From Vibrio furnissii CIP 102972 (GTDB lineage Bacteria; Pseudomonadota; Gammaproteobacteria; Enterobacterales; Vibrionaceae), in assembly GCF_000176175.1 (NCBI RefSeq), contig NZ_ACZP01000014.1, positions 1 to 64,000 on the forward strand: a DNA stretch of 64,000 bases. The letters run 5' to 3'. The position numbers were made by a program, and so were the translations under genes. Positions 17,342-27,469 of this stretch are shown here, piece by piece. Within the stretch, counting starts at the first letter, position 1. Each line of letters begins with the position of its first letter. The notes beneath the pieces are model-generated. The model had not been told where the DNA came from. It saw only the letters and a program-made list of their open reading frames with translations, and did not search any database.

Positions 17342-17795
17342 AATGAAAATACTGGCTGTTCAACGCCACATACATCGCGTTGGTCTCTTTCCAGCCGGAA
17401 AGACGATAAGAAGGGTGGAAATCTTGATAGGACGCCAACACCGTGCGTTCAACAAAACGCAGCGCGAGGCTTGAATCCATCAATGGGTAGAAAGGCGGAA
17501 CCGTATCCAGAGGATCGGCATCAGAATCACTGAGTTGATAACGCTCGCTGGCGTGCCAACGAACAGAATTCAGAATCGCAACCGCTGACCGTGCGTATTC
17601 GGTATCAGTGGCAGGCGCTTTGCTCAGGGGTTGTGGGTCGCGCTCGGTGGATTGATGTAACAGATCCTGAATCAGAGCGGCAGGCGCAGTCACTGGTGAA
17701 TGGGCAGGCTTCGCATCGAGGCATGCCAATGCCTGCATCGGTAAAACCAACGCAAACAAAGAAAGCCAGAAAATACGAATTACATGCCAAGACAT
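17340..17795 (-). CDS. vemP: Secretion monitor VemP, translation-arrest leader of secDF
   Basis: About 151 residues. A Sec signal peptide (SWHVIRIFWLSLFALVLP..ALA) opens the protein, followed by a low-conservation middle. The C-terminus, GWKETNAMYVALNSQ then YFH, is the arrest sequence of Vibrio VemP, with the stall Gln three codons before the stop as in V. alginolyticus. VemP stalls the ribosome while it is being made; normal export relieves the stall, and blocked export prolongs it and switches on secDF2. The frame is open from an ATG at 17804, but AGGG is better spaced for the ATG at 17795. It lies 72 bases before secD with a masking stem between them. It would usually be annotated as hypothetical. 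Confidence 0.92.
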   Translation of the reverse strand: MSWHVIRIFWLSLFALVLPMQALACLDAKPAHSPVTAPAALIQDLLHQSTERDPQPLSKAPATDTEYARSAVAILNSVRWHASERYQLSDSDADPLDTVPPFYPLMDSSLALRFVERTVLASYQDFHPSYRLSGWKETNAMYVALNSQYFH

Positions 17796-17886
17796 ACAGT
17801 GCATACCCTAAGAATTTCCGGCAGTGTAAGTCTGAGTATGCATCTGCTCAAGTAAAATTTTGGACAACTGCGCCTTTCCACGTGGT

Positions 17887-18555
17887 TTAGCGATAAAAAA
17901 TCTCACCGGTTTGCACATTGAGATAGATCTTGTTGGCTTGTTTCATGCCGCCACAATAGACGAAATACACATCGCGTTCCTGATACTTCACCGAACGAAC
18001 CCAACCGCCCAGCTCTTCAAAATCATCAGGAGAACAGGTGCCATCTTTCAGCAACTGATCGGTTTTTTGCACGAATACGCTTTCAAATTGCAGCAAATCG
18101 TCCGATTTTTCGATGTAGCCCAATAAGGTTTTTTTACGCTCCTCTGGCGTAATGACCGGCGCTTCCTCAACCAATCCAGACAGTGGGACCCATTCTGCGA
18201 CTTCAGGCCCGCCCTCTTTGTACACGAAATATTGAGTGATCCGCCCCCAGCCCTCTTTTTTCTCGAACAAGTGAACTTTGTCGCCGCGATACAGCAAGCG
18301 CTCGATAAACGCCGCGTCACTCGGGGCTTCACGCACACCCAGTTTCGGTAAGTCGACAAAATAATCCCAAACTTCCGGCTTTTCAGGCTCGGGGGCCACA
18401 CTGCCTTCGGTCATCGCTGGCGAAGTCGACACGCCATCCACGCTGGCATCAGCATTGTGCGCTTCATGTTGCGGTTGATAATAGAATAGATAATAACCAG
18501 CTCCCGCCCCGCCTAAGCCGAGGAGGAGAAGCACAATCATCAGCACTTTTTTCAT
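17887..18555 (-). CDS. Membrane-anchored SH3-like protein of unknown function
   Basis: A 222-residue protein. The N-terminal hydrophobic helix (about 3-26) may be an anchor or an uncleaved signal. A Pro/Glu-rich linker follows, then an SH3-like beta region (FVDLPKLGVREAPSDAAF..LYRGDKVHLFEKKEGWGRI..WVPLSGL) at about 65-130. The C-terminal part has two Cys (GTCSPDDFEE and YFVYCGGM) that could form a disulfide in the periplasm. I do not recognise a named family. It lies upstream of vemP in the same direction, about 90 bases away. Confidence 0.7.
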   Translation of the reverse strand: MKKVLMIVLLLLGLGGAGAGYYLFYYQPQHEAHNADASVDGVSTSPAMTEGSVAPEPEKPEVWDYFVDLPKLGVREAPSDAAFIERLLYRGDKVHLFEKKEGWGRITQYFVYKEGGPEVAEWVPLSGLVEEAPVITPEERKKTLLGYIEKSDDLLQFESVFVQKTDQLLKDGTCSPDDFEELGGWVRSVKYQERDVYFVYCGGMKQANKIYLNVQTGEIFYR

Positions 18556-18653
18556 TGATGGTGTTACTCCGATGTCTTATGACATGAAAATGAGGCATGG
18601 TGTTTTGTGCTCATTTTCTATACTAAAGCTAGACTCACGAACGGTCTTCGACA

Positions 18654-19217
18654 ATGACAACAACACGAGCGCGCTTACTTCTGTTAACGGCCATCATCGG
18701 CCTGACTTTACCTCACGCCAGTCAGGCGGCCCGTTGTACAGAACAAGATTGGAATAAGGCGCTCATTTCGCAACAGATTTTAGACCAGCACTACAATTTA
18801 CTGGCCTCTCAATATAACCACTGGCTTCCCAATTTCAAACACGCAATTTTCTTGCACCAAGAATTTTCCCGTGCCGAGCTACAATTTCTGTGGCGTCACA
18901 ACAAACAGGATTTTCAAGCCGCCGTCACTCAACAATTGGGTAGCGTCAAGCGGGCGATTCAAGAGATTCAACAACTGCAACACCAACTCAATGACATGCC
19001 CACTGACGTCGCCAAACAATGGGAAACGTGGTTTAACATCGGTGAAGCGTGCAAGCAAGCGGGGTTGATGAGCAATGCATTCGCCACGGAACTCTATCTG
19101 AAATCTAACAAAGAGTTGAATGATCAGCTTGATCTGTTGCATCAGCAACTTGCAATGATGCGCCTGCGCTATGAGTATGAACTTCAAATATTAACCCAAG
19201 TCATGAGCATGCCTTAA
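18654..19217 (+). CDS. Exported coiled-coil protein of unknown function
   Basis: A 187-residue protein with a signal peptide (LLLLTAIIGLTLPHASQA, cleavage near residue 25). The mature part is Gln-rich and almost entirely helical, with coiled-coil-like stretches such as AIQEIQQLQHQLNDM and ELNDQLDLLHQQLAMM. Two Cys (RCTEQDW and GEACKQAG) could form a disulfide. No family is recognised. It is divergent from the SH3-like gene and lies before the diguanylate cyclase, 209 bases away. Confidence 0.65.
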   Translation: MTTTRARLLLLTAIIGLTLPHASQAARCTEQDWNKALISQQILDQHYNLLASQYNHWLPNFKHAIFLHQEFSRAELQFLWRHNKQDFQAAVTQQLGSVKRAIQEIQQLQHQLNDMPTDVAKQWETWFNIGEACKQAGLMSNAFATELYLKSNKELNDQLDLLHQQLAMMRLRYEYELQILTQVMSMP

Positions 19218-19426
19218 TGGCACTCAAGCCTTGGCTTTACATTGTAAATTGCTGTTTGAATCAGCAACCAACCCACGTGATCATCTGCCCAAATTGCATA
19301 GGCACCCGTGAGAAAATACCAAAACTCACCCAGTAAGTTTGAACTAAGCCACGATCCTATAAATTTGGAAGCGAAATCTCATTTACACACGATATACTGT
19401 TTGCCTGATCATTTTGCTAAGCCGTC

Positions 19427-21310
19427 ATGTCTTCATCATTTACTAAGTCCTTCAGTCAATTTCTCATTGTGCTGTTTATTATTGGGTTTGTTCCCTCGCT
19501 CTACTTCATCCAGGAATTCAACAAACTGAATGAACGCGCGATCGCCCTCATTGAACAAAAGCACCGCGTGAAATTGGAATTTAGTAAGCATGAATTGATC
19601 ACGACGCTCGATGAAGCCTATACCTCCATCGCCACCTTAGCCAACAACGGCATGTTCCATCAGACCGTGCGTCACCCGACCCCAATCAATATCGCCAATG
19701 TCGAAGACTTTTGGTTGCTCATCTCGCGAACACAAGGTGTCTATTCCTGTTTAAGGTTTATTGACCCTCAAGGCCAAGAACAGATCCGCGTCGACTACCA
19801 AGCAGGGAAAGCGCAAATTCTCACTCGGGATGAGTTGCAAAACCGCGCGCTGCAAGATTACTTTCTCTACGGACAAAGCTTATCTGCGGGGCAAATCGGC
19901 GTGTTTGGTGTGCAATCGACTGGCGCCGACATGACGCCCACCAAACCGTCGCTCTATTTTGTCTCGCCAATCGACCTTGATGGCGAGCGCAAAGGCTATT
20001 TCGTCGCAAACATCAATCTGAACTACATTTATCAGCAAATTGCTGGCAGCAATCGCGCAGCCATGCTGCCCGATATTCTGAACCTCAACGGGGATGTGTT
20101 GATGAGTCAGCGGCTGGAGGAATCAAACGATCGCACCGCGCTCACTAATTTGGCGCAACGTTTCCCTCAGCTTTGGCATACCATTCTTTCTGACGAACAA
20201 GGCACCATTTCCGAAAACGGCCAATGGTTCAGTTTTGTGAAGATTTCGCCAAACGCATCGTTGGTCAACGTGCCCTCGGTGGTGTTATTGGAGCGTGTTG
20301 AGAATAGCGAAATCCATGCGCTGATGCACAACAGCAAAAACACGTTAACCCTACAAATGGTTGCCCTGTTTGCGCTGATTTGCCTGATTGCCTCGATCTT
20401 CGTGTTGTGGAACAACAACCATCAGAAAAACAGCATTGAGAGTAAATTGGCGCGCGCGGCCATGAATGGCATGTCGGCGGTGATCATCACCGACCGCAAT
20501 AATCGCATTATCAAGGTCAACAATGAGTTTACCCGCCTGAGTGGCTACAGCTTTGAAGAAGTGAGCGGGCAACAACCATCGATGTTTGCCTCTGGAAAAC
20601 ACACGTCAGAATTTTATGTCGAGATGTGGCAGGCGCTGCAGAATGACGGCTTCTGGGAAGGCGAAGTGATCAACCAACGTAAAGATGGCTCGATGCTCAC
20701 GGAGATCTTACGTATTCAGACCATTTTGGATGATGACGACATCATTCAGTTCTACGTGGCGTCGTTTGTTGACATCACTGAACGCAAATTGCTGGAAGAC
20801 CAATTGCGTGACCAAAGTGAAAAAGATGGGTTATCCAACATCTGGAACCGACGTAAATTTGATCAAGAATTCCGTTCGGAATGCATGCGTGTCAAACGCT
20901 ATCCGGCACACGAGCAATCGTGCTTGGCGATTCTCGATATTGATCACTTCAAGCGCATCAATGACAAATATGGCCACGCGCGCGGCGATAAAACCATTCG
21001 TGCCGTTGCCCAATGTTTGCGCAATGAACTGCGCGAATCAGACTTTCTTGCACGAATTGGTGGCGAAGAATTTGCCATCATTTTGCCTCACACACCAATC
21101 GATGAAGCGGAAACCGTCCTCAATCGGCTTCGCGTGGCGGTGTTCGATCTCCATCAAGGGGATTTATCCGTCAGCGGTGGCCTGACGGATATCACTGAAG
21201 TGCCTGAAGAAGTGTATCAACGTGCCGACATGGCCTTGTACGAATCCAAGGAGTCAGGCCGAAATGTCGTGTCCGTGCTCACCAGCGCAGAAATGGTTCA
21301 CTTCGCTTAA
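19427..21310 (+). CDS. Membrane diguanylate cyclase with PAS and GGDEF domains
   Basis: A 627-residue protein. Transmembrane helix 1 is at about 8-28, a periplasmic sensing region of about 270 residues (Cache-like) follows, and helix 2 is near 305-327. Then come a PAS domain (MNGMSAVIITDRNNRIIKVN) and a GGDEF domain. The active-site motif is GGEEF, and RESD five residues upstream is an intact RxxD inhibitory site, so the enzyme should make c-di-GMP from two GTP and be feedback-inhibited. In V. cholerae a GGDEF gene (cdgD, as I recall) has the same place before glgC. The signal sensed is unknown. It may raise c-di-GMP for the LapD and PlzD receptors encoded further along. Confidence 0.92.
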   Translation: MSSSFTKSFSQFLIVLFIIGFVPSLYFIQEFNKLNERAIALIEQKHRVKLEFSKHELITTLDEAYTSIATLANNGMFHQTVRHPTPINIANVEDFWLLISRTQGVYSCLRFIDPQGQEQIRVDYQAGKAQILTRDELQNRALQDYFLYGQSLSAGQIGVFGVQSTGADMTPTKPSLYFVSPIDLDGERKGYFVANINLNYIYQQIAGSNRAAMLPDILNLNGDVLMSQRLEESNDRTALTNLAQRFPQLWHTILSDEQGTISENGQWFSFVKISPNASLVNVPSVVLLERVENSEIHALMHNSKNTLTLQMVALFALICLIASIFVLWNNNHQKNSIESKLARAAMNGMSAVIITDRNNRIIKVNNEFTRLSGYSFEEVSGQQPSMFASGKHTSEFYVEMWQALQNDGFWEGEVINQRKDGSMLTEILRIQTILDDDDIIQFYVASFVDITERKLLEDQLRDQSEKDGLSNIWNRRKFDQEFRSECMRVKRYPAHEQSCLAILDIDHFKRINDKYGHARGDKTIRAVAQCLRNELRESDFLARIGGEEFAIILPHTPIDEAETVLNRLRVAVFDLHQGDLSVSGGLTDITEVPEEVYQRADMALYESKESGRNVVSVLTSAEMVHFA

Positions 21311-21491
21311 TCATCCTCTATTTTCACAGCACCAACACGGTGCAATTTTAACGCACAAGATGCCTTGTTTTAGTGCATTAGTATTAACTAAACTACGTAC
21401 ATCCCATATTTGACGGTCATTCCAATTGTGGCGTGAAACTTGTACTACTCTCTAAAGTGGTTATGAATTGCACATGATTAGGGAGTAAAAG

Positions 21492-22718
21492 ATGCAAGAT
21501 ACCTTAGCAGTCGTGTTGGCCGGCGGTATGGGCTCACGACTTTCCCCCCTCACCGATGATCGCGCAAAACCCGCCGTACCATTTGGCGGCAAATATCGCA
21601 TCATCGATTTTACCCTCACGAACTGTCTGCACTCAGGCTTACGCCGCATTTTGGTGCTGACACAATACAAATCGCATTCATTGCAGAAACACCTGCGTGA
21701 TGGCTGGTCCATTTTTAACCCCGAATTGGGCGAGTTCATTACTGTGGTCCCCCCACAAATGCGCAAAGGTGGCAAATGGTACGAAGGAACAGCCGATGCG
21801 CTGTTTCACAACATGTGGCTACTGTCACGCAGCGATGCCAAGCACGTCGTTGTGCTGTCCGGCGATCATATTTACCGCATGGATTATGCGGCGATGCTGG
21901 AAGAGCACATTGAGAAAGGCGCCACGCTGACAATCGCTTGCATGGATGTGCCACGCGAAGAAGCCAAAGCGTTTGGCGTGATGGCCACTGATGATGAACA
22001 CCGTATTACCTCATTTGTTGAGAAGCCAAGCGATCCCCCCGCGATGCCTTCACAACCTGATCGCAGTTTGGCCTCGATGGGCATCTATATTTTTAATATG
22101 GAAACGCTCCAACAAGCGCTGAATGAAGACTCAGAAAACAGTGGTTCAAGTCATGACTTTGGCAAAGACATCATTCCAAAGCTGATCCCAACCCAAAGCG
22201 TGTACGCATATCAGTTTGGCAATGACAAAGGGCGCGTCGCGAAAGATTGCTACTGGCGCGATGTGGGTACGATTGACTCGTTTTATGAAGCCAATATGGA
22301 TTTACTCGAGCCGGTTCCGCCCATGAATTTGTACCAAAAAAACTGGGCGATTCGAACGTACGAACCACAGCTTCCGCCGGCACGTACGGTGTCATCGGCT
22401 ACGGGCAATGAAGGCATCTTTATCAACTCCATCATTTCCAACGGCGTGATCAACTCAGGCGGCTCGGTGCAGCACTCAATTGTCTCTTCCGGTGTGCGCA
22501 TCAACGACGGCGCCACCATTGTCGACAGCATTTTGTTTGATGATGTGGAAGTGGGCGATGGTTGTCAGTTGGTCAACTGCATCATCGACAAGCACGTTAA
22601 AATTCCGCCGCACACGCAAATTGGCTTAAACCGAATTGAGGATGCCAAACGCTTCCAAATTTCTGAAAAAGGGATTGTGGTGGTGCCGGAAAGCTATCAA
22701 TTCACGCCCCCTTCGTGA
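21492..22718 (+). CDS. glgC: Glucose-1-phosphate adenylyltransferase GlgC
   Basis: A 408-residue ADP-glucose pyrophosphorylase. The N-terminal nucleotidyltransferase domain shows VLAGGMGSRLSPLTDDRAKP and the catalytic SGDHIYRMDY; a left-handed beta-helix region makes up the C-terminus. It makes ADP-glucose from glucose-1-phosphate and ATP, the committed step of glycogen synthesis. GGGAGT lies before the ATG. No glgA or glgB is adjacent. Vibrio carry two glgC copies as I recall, and this would be the chromosome II copy beside chitodextrinase. Confidence 0.95.
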   Translation: MQDTLAVVLAGGMGSRLSPLTDDRAKPAVPFGGKYRIIDFTLTNCLHSGLRRILVLTQYKSHSLQKHLRDGWSIFNPELGEFITVVPPQMRKGGKWYEGTADALFHNMWLLSRSDAKHVVVLSGDHIYRMDYAAMLEEHIEKGATLTIACMDVPREEAKAFGVMATDDEHRITSFVEKPSDPPAMPSQPDRSLASMGIYIFNMETLQQALNEDSENSGSSHDFGKDIIPKLIPTQSVYAYQFGNDKGRVAKDCYWRDVGTIDSFYEANMDLLEPVPPMNLYQKNWAIRTYEPQLPPARTVSSATGNEGIFINSIISNGVINSGGSVQHSIVSSGVRINDGATIVDSILFDDVEVGDGCQLVNCIIDKHVKIPPHTQIGLNRIEDAKRFQISEKGIVVVPESYQFTPPS

Positions 22719-22842
22719 ACCACGCATGAGTCACGCCGACGCGAAGCCTTCACTCCTATCAGCGAGTTAAGGTATCATGCGAGTTAAGGCTTCGCATTCG
22801 ACGATATTGTTCCGAGCGCGCTGTATCGCTTATCCGTCACAC

Positions 22843-22872
22843 AAAAAAACCGCCCCGAAGGACGGTTTTTTT
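22843..22872. terminator. Bidirectional terminator between glgC and the chitodextrinase gene
   Basis: ACCG-C-CC and GG-A-CGGT form a stem with one mismatch and a CGAA loop, flanked by seven A and seven T. It lies 16 bases after the chitodextrinase stop on the minus strand and can also stop glgC transcripts. Confidence 0.85.
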
Positions 22873-22887
22873 CACAGTGGCTTCCCT

Positions 22888-25800
22888 TTACGGGCAGGTC
22901 ACTTCCTCCCAGAACCAATTGGTCTGTGTTGGGCTTTCCCACACGCCTGGGCTGTTTTGCGCCACAAAGCACTTGCCGTTGTAGGTCACCGTCGTGCCAT
23001 CGCTCACTTGCGTCGAACCGGGTACCCATTCCACAACATCACCCGGCTCAGTCGTTCCGCCGCCAGTGTCGCCACCGCCGGTGTCACTCCCATTTCCTGA
23101 CGAGAGATCCGCGAGCGGCAAATCAGGTTGTTCAAACTTAAAGGCATAATCCTCGCCGTTAATGTTCACGCTGTAGTTTGCTGGCCCTGAAATCGGCAAG
23201 TAATACACCATGTCCAACTCGTAGCTATCGCCCGCTGGTAGCGTTTTCCAGGCTGGCAGCGAGAACGCGACGCGGTGCATTGTGCCATCCAAACCGCCGA
23301 TGTTATCGGCACGCGTATGACCAGAGGCAATCACGCTCAAGCCGCCACCCGATTGGTCTTTGGCATTATCTGGCGCAGAAACCGGAATGTCGAACTGGAA
23401 TACCGTGCCACCGGGAATATCAACGCCCGTGTTGTTGGTAAAGGTCACTTTCGGATTGATTGGGTAGTTCTGGTCGCCCACTTTAAAACCGCCAATCGAC
23501 ACAGTGATATCGACGGTTTCAGACGGAACCGCGCCCGTCGCCACGGTGTTGCCGTATGGCGTCGCCGCTTTGAACTTATCGTAAATGGCTTTGGTCATGG
23601 TGTTCCCCATGTGGTATTCACCTTGACCGCTTTCACACGCCTGTTCCGTGCTATCAATGCTGGTGCGTTGGCCGTTAGCATCGAGCACGTAGCAGTTGTA
23701 GTCTCCCGCGAGTTCCCAGAACATGATGCCGCCGATCTCTTTATCGATCACGTAATCTGCTTTTACATCAATGGATTGCTTGTCTTCCGTCGACAGGAAC
23801 ACTTTCTTCTCTGCGTTCCAAAGCCATGGCGCAATCGCCACACTGTCGTAATTACGGGCATACGTGCCAACCAGCGGTGCGGTGGTTGGATCCAAACCAT
23901 AGGCCGCTAAATAGGAACCCCAAATGCCGTGCTCTAAGTTTTTCGCATGCCACATTGGGTTAGAACCTGCGCCCATCTCATCACCAGCGGCGTTGACATC
24001 GTGCCACATGTTATCTAGGCCCGTCGCGCCGTAACCGCAGTTGTTTTTCTCGCCCTCGCCCGTACCGGTTGGACACTCGCTTTGATTTGGCAAGGCCGCG
24101 CGGCCCCAAAGGCCATTATCACCACCAGTGACGCCCTGCCAACCGCGGGTGTAGTAAGGCACGCCAATGTTGATGCGACCCGCTGGCATTGAACCACGGA
24201 AATAGTGGAATGCCCAATCGGTGTTGAGGTAACCAATACCACCATATTGCGCCGTGCCGTACACATTCCATTGTGCCAGTTCAGAATCCTTCCCGGTGTC
24301 GTACAGTGCTGCGTTGTGACCAACATGGTCGTTCCACGCGCCATGCAAGTCGTAGGACATGATGTTCACGTAATCGAGGTACTGAGTCACCGCCATGGTT
24401 TCCATACCACGTAGCAGATAAGCCGATGATGGCGCGGCAATGGTCAGCATGTAATGCACACCATCTTGAGCGCTCGCCACATCCAGTTTTTCACGCAGCA
24501 CACGCATCAGTTCGTGATAAGAATTCATCAGGTAAGCACGGCGTGATTCAGAGAATGCGGTGTCGTCAGGATTGCCCGCTCCCGCCATCGATGTTGGATA
24601 TTCGTAGTCAATGTCCAATCCATCGAAGCGGTATTTTCGCATCATTTCAACTGCGGAATCAGCAAAGGTTTCAATGCCTTGTTGATTAATCGAACCGTCT
24701 GCGTTGGTGGTCATGGTATAGAAACCGCCATCCGCAACACGATTGCCATCATTGTCAAAATGCCCGCCCGTTTCTGCCCAGCCGCCAATCGAGATCAGCG
24801 TTTTCACACCATATTTTTGCTTGTAGGTTGCCAGTGCGCCGAAATGGCCTTTAAAGCCCAGCGTTGGGTCAATTTCAACGCCATCCCACTCTTTTCCAAC
24901 CGCCGCGTTATTGGCATCGTTGACATCACCGACATTGACTTTGCCATCAGAACCAATGCTGACAAACGCGTAGTTGATGTGCGTGAGCTGTTCCCAAGGA
25001 ATGTCTTTGACCAAGTAAGCGGTCTGATCATCGTCTCCCGATCGCCAACTGGTGAAATACCCAATGACGCGACGGGGGTGATCGGCACCCATTTTCTCGC
25101 GGCCGTCTTCATCGTACACCGTACAATACGGCACACTGACCCCTTCGGTTTGATACAAACCATCGGGACGACAGGTACTGACCACGGGACCGGCAGCCAC
25201 CGTCAGCGTCGCCGCGGTCGAATCCGTTGTCGCGCCGACGTTATCAGTCGCGCGCGCAAACACAGCCAGCGCCCCCGAACGGGTGGTGGTGTAATCCAAA
25301 GTGTAAGGTGCAGAAGCGACTGTTCCCACTAGCGAGCCAGCCACGTAAAAATCGACTTTGTCGACACTGCCATCAGCGTCTGCAGCATTGGCCGTAAGCG
25401 TGACCACGGCCCCCACATCCACTTGGCTGGCAGACAACGTGATGTCTACCGTTGGCGCTTCGTTGCCCGGTTGGGTGCTGTCTGTCACCGAAACAGAGAC
25501 TTGACTCGCCGTGCTGGCAAGTGCTTTGTCATCATAGGCAATGGCGCTGATTTGGTGTGTTCCTGCGACCGCCGTCCATGTGGCGCTGTACGGTGCACTG
25601 CTCGCTTGTGCAACCACCACACCATCAACCAGAAAATCGACACGTGCGATCGTCCCGTCGCTGTCTGACGCGCTGGCCGCCAGCGTCACCACATCTCCGG
25701 TTGTCAACACATCCGACGCCGACGGAGAGGTTAATGTCGCATTGGGAGCTTGATTGTCATCGCCACCGTCGGTCGTACAAGCATCTAGCAGTTTCCACTG

Positions 25801-26034
25801 CGCGTAATCACCGGAGAACTGCTCCGGATCGTTATTCTGCGTCCAATAATTGGCCTGATACGCAGACCCGTTGTATTGAACCTGATCGCCGCCGGTATAA
25901 ATTGTGTCAGATTGCCACTCCGCCAGAGCAGAACAATCCACCGCTGCATAGCTGTTGAACGCCATGAGGCACGAAGCCGTCAAAGTGCTGAGCGTAAAGA
26001 CACTCTTCGACACTTTAGCTCGATGTAAGCGCAT
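22888..26034 (-). CDS. Chitodextrinase (endo-acting GH18 chitinase, EndoI type)
   Basis: A 1048-residue secreted enzyme. Signal peptide ends near residue 30 (NSYA). A chitin-binding CBM5/12 module follows (about 35-90, [15 protein letters not shown]), then two Ig/PKD-like modules (about 97-280). The GH18 catalytic domain spans roughly 315-800, with the catalytic [10 protein letters not shown] (DxxDxDxE). A beta-sandwich (about 840-960), a Gly/Thr-rich linker and a second CBM5/12 ([16 protein letters not shown]) close the protein. The length and place beside glgC match the V. furnissii periplasmic chitodextrinase, which cuts soluble chitin oligosaccharides in the periplasm. TTAAGGAAA precedes the ATG. 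A secreted polymer-cutting chitinase is the alternative. Confidence 0.9.
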
Positions 26035-26388
26035 TTTTATTTCCTTAAGTTATTGTTTCACGGGAATAAAGCTTTCAGTCCTTACGCTGAAAACTTTAAT
26101 TTTTTTCGTAAAACAACTTTAGGTGACTTGGTAGAATTCACATCGACTAAAGTGCAAAACTTCAAAATCACTCGCAAACACAAACGTTCATCACGCAAAT
26201 GTCACAAGGTTAATTTGCAGCAACAACTAATTTATGACGCCAGTGAACAGGCGAAAAAAAGCCCACACCAAATGACGGCGTGGGCATCTTTAAACAGGAG
26301 CATACCAAAATGCTCTTTAGGGGACTGTCAGTATCGTCGTTCTGCGAATGAGATAACAGAGTAAACAATCACCTTTCGACTTCCTCTT
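26035..26388. other. Region between the chitodextrinase gene and the AraC-type gene
   Basis: The left part must hold the chitodextrinase promoter on the minus strand; I see no clear -10/-35 pair or c-di-GMP riboswitch there. The right part holds the araC-type terminator (26254-26285) and a second small perfect hairpin, GAGCAT-ACCAAA-ATGCTC (26298-26315). An open frame across the region on the plus strand has no ribosome-binding site and crosses the terminator, so it is not taken as a gene. Confidence 0.6.
26254..26285 (-). terminator. Terminator of the AraC-type regulator gene
   Basis: GCCCAC at 26261-26266 pairs with GTGGGC at 26280-26285, extended by CC-GG after one mismatch. On the minus strand it is followed by seven T. 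It lies about 100 bases after the regulator's stop. Confidence 0.8.
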
Positions 26389-27276
26389 TTACGCAGCTTT
26401 TGCGCCCCGTGGGGTTTCGTTGAAGTGACGTTTGTATTCACGACTAAATTGCGATGGACTGGTGTAACCCACCAAACGCGCTGCATCGTTCACCCGCTTA
26501 CCTTCTATTTGAATCAATTCTTTGGCTTTATTGAGACGCACTTTCTTCAAGTACTGCAGTGGCGATTCCATCGTGACGCCTCGAAAAGCTTGATGGAAAG
26601 ATGAAATACTCATGTTGGCCTCTTCCGCCAGTTGCTGAACCGTGAGCTGCTGATCGTACTCGCGGTGCACTTTACTGAGCGCCTTCGCCACACGCGCGTA
26701 ATGCCCTTCATGATGCGCCAAATCAAATAACACGTGCCCTTCGCAACTGGTCAATGCACGGTAGACCATCTCTTCCATGAGCGACGCTCCCAGAATCTGT
26801 GCTTCTAACCCATCGTTCAGCGCATGCATTAATCGTTTGCAGGTGTTGAGCATCTCTTCACCCATATTGACTGATTTGAGGCCGCATTGATTATCTTTAT
26901 CCTGCTTACAAGGCTTGAACCCAGCCTGCTCCAACAGGTCGACTTGTTTGAGCAAAATCGAATGATCGATATCAATGCTCAACCCAAGTAATGGCTTACC
27001 GGCTTCGACAATCGCTTCACACTCAAGGGGCATCGGCACCCCCACCACCAAGTAGTCATTCGGACCGTACTGCACAGGATTGGGACCAATATGAATGTTT
27101 TTTTGTCCTTGCCCCAAGATGATAATACCCGACTGGTAAATAAACGGACGACGCTGATTGCCCGCGCCACTGCGATAAAACCAAACCCCAGGAATGGCAG
27201 TTTCTGCAATGCCTTCTAATTCATGCAATGAATGATGTTCAACATATTGTTGCATCAGCTTTGCCAATTCAGTCAT
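26389..27276 (-). CDS. AraC-family regulator, YqhC-like
   Basis: A 295-residue protein. The N-terminal AraC_N (PF06719-type) ligand domain shows GVWFYRSG and IIILGQGQKNIHIG. Two C-terminal helix-turn-helix motifs follow (LTVQQLAEEANMSISSFHQAF and DAARLVGYTSPSQFSREY). It is divergent from the YqhD-like gene, as YqhC is from YqhD in E. coli, where YqhC activates YqhD in response to aldehydes. A 9-bp inverted repeat in the 230-base divergent region is a candidate operator. Assignment as the regulator of the neighbouring gene is an inference from arrangement. Confidence 0.87.
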   Translation of the reverse strand: MTELAKLMQQYVEHHSLHELEGIAETAIPGVWFYRSGAGNQRRPFIYQSGIIILGQGQKNIHIGPNPVQYGPNDYLVVGVPMPLECEAIVEAGKPLLGLSIDIDHSILLKQVDLLEQAGFKPCKQDKDNQCGLKSVNMGEEMLNTCKRLMHALNDGLEAQILGASLMEEMVYRALTSCEGHVLFDLAHHEGHYARVAKALSKVHREYDQQLTVQQLAEEANMSISSFHQAFRGVTMESPLQYLKKVRLNKAKELIQIEGKRVNDAARLVGYTSPSQFSREYKRHFNETPRGAKAA

Positions 27277-27345
27277 CTGTTCACTCCGTATTCAAACCTC
27301 GCTCAAACTGCCATAAATTGTAGAATTAGGCAATTTAATTGCACG

Positions 27346-27380
27346 AATAGTCCTACAAAAACGGCTTCTTGAGGACTATT
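27346..27380. promoter_or_regulatory. Inverted repeat in the araC/yqhD divergent region, candidate operator
   Basis: AATAGTCCT (27346-27354) and AGGACTATT (27372-27380) are exact inverted copies 17 bases apart. The centre-to-centre distance of 26 bases is about two and a half helical turns. It could be bound by the adjacent AraC-type regulator, or fold as a hairpin in a long leader. Confidence 0.55.
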
Positions 27381-27469
27381 ATGCACTCCATAACTTCCTG
27401 AATCGGTGGAACGCGTGATTCAGGACACTCTGGATTCAAGAAACACTGGATTTAAGAAATACTGCCTTT

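Noticed and set aside
26053-26364. A 103-codon plus-strand ORF upstream of the chitodextrinase gene
   Set aside because: It crosses the araC-type terminator and has no ribosome-binding site; basic residue bias suggests a non-coding frame.
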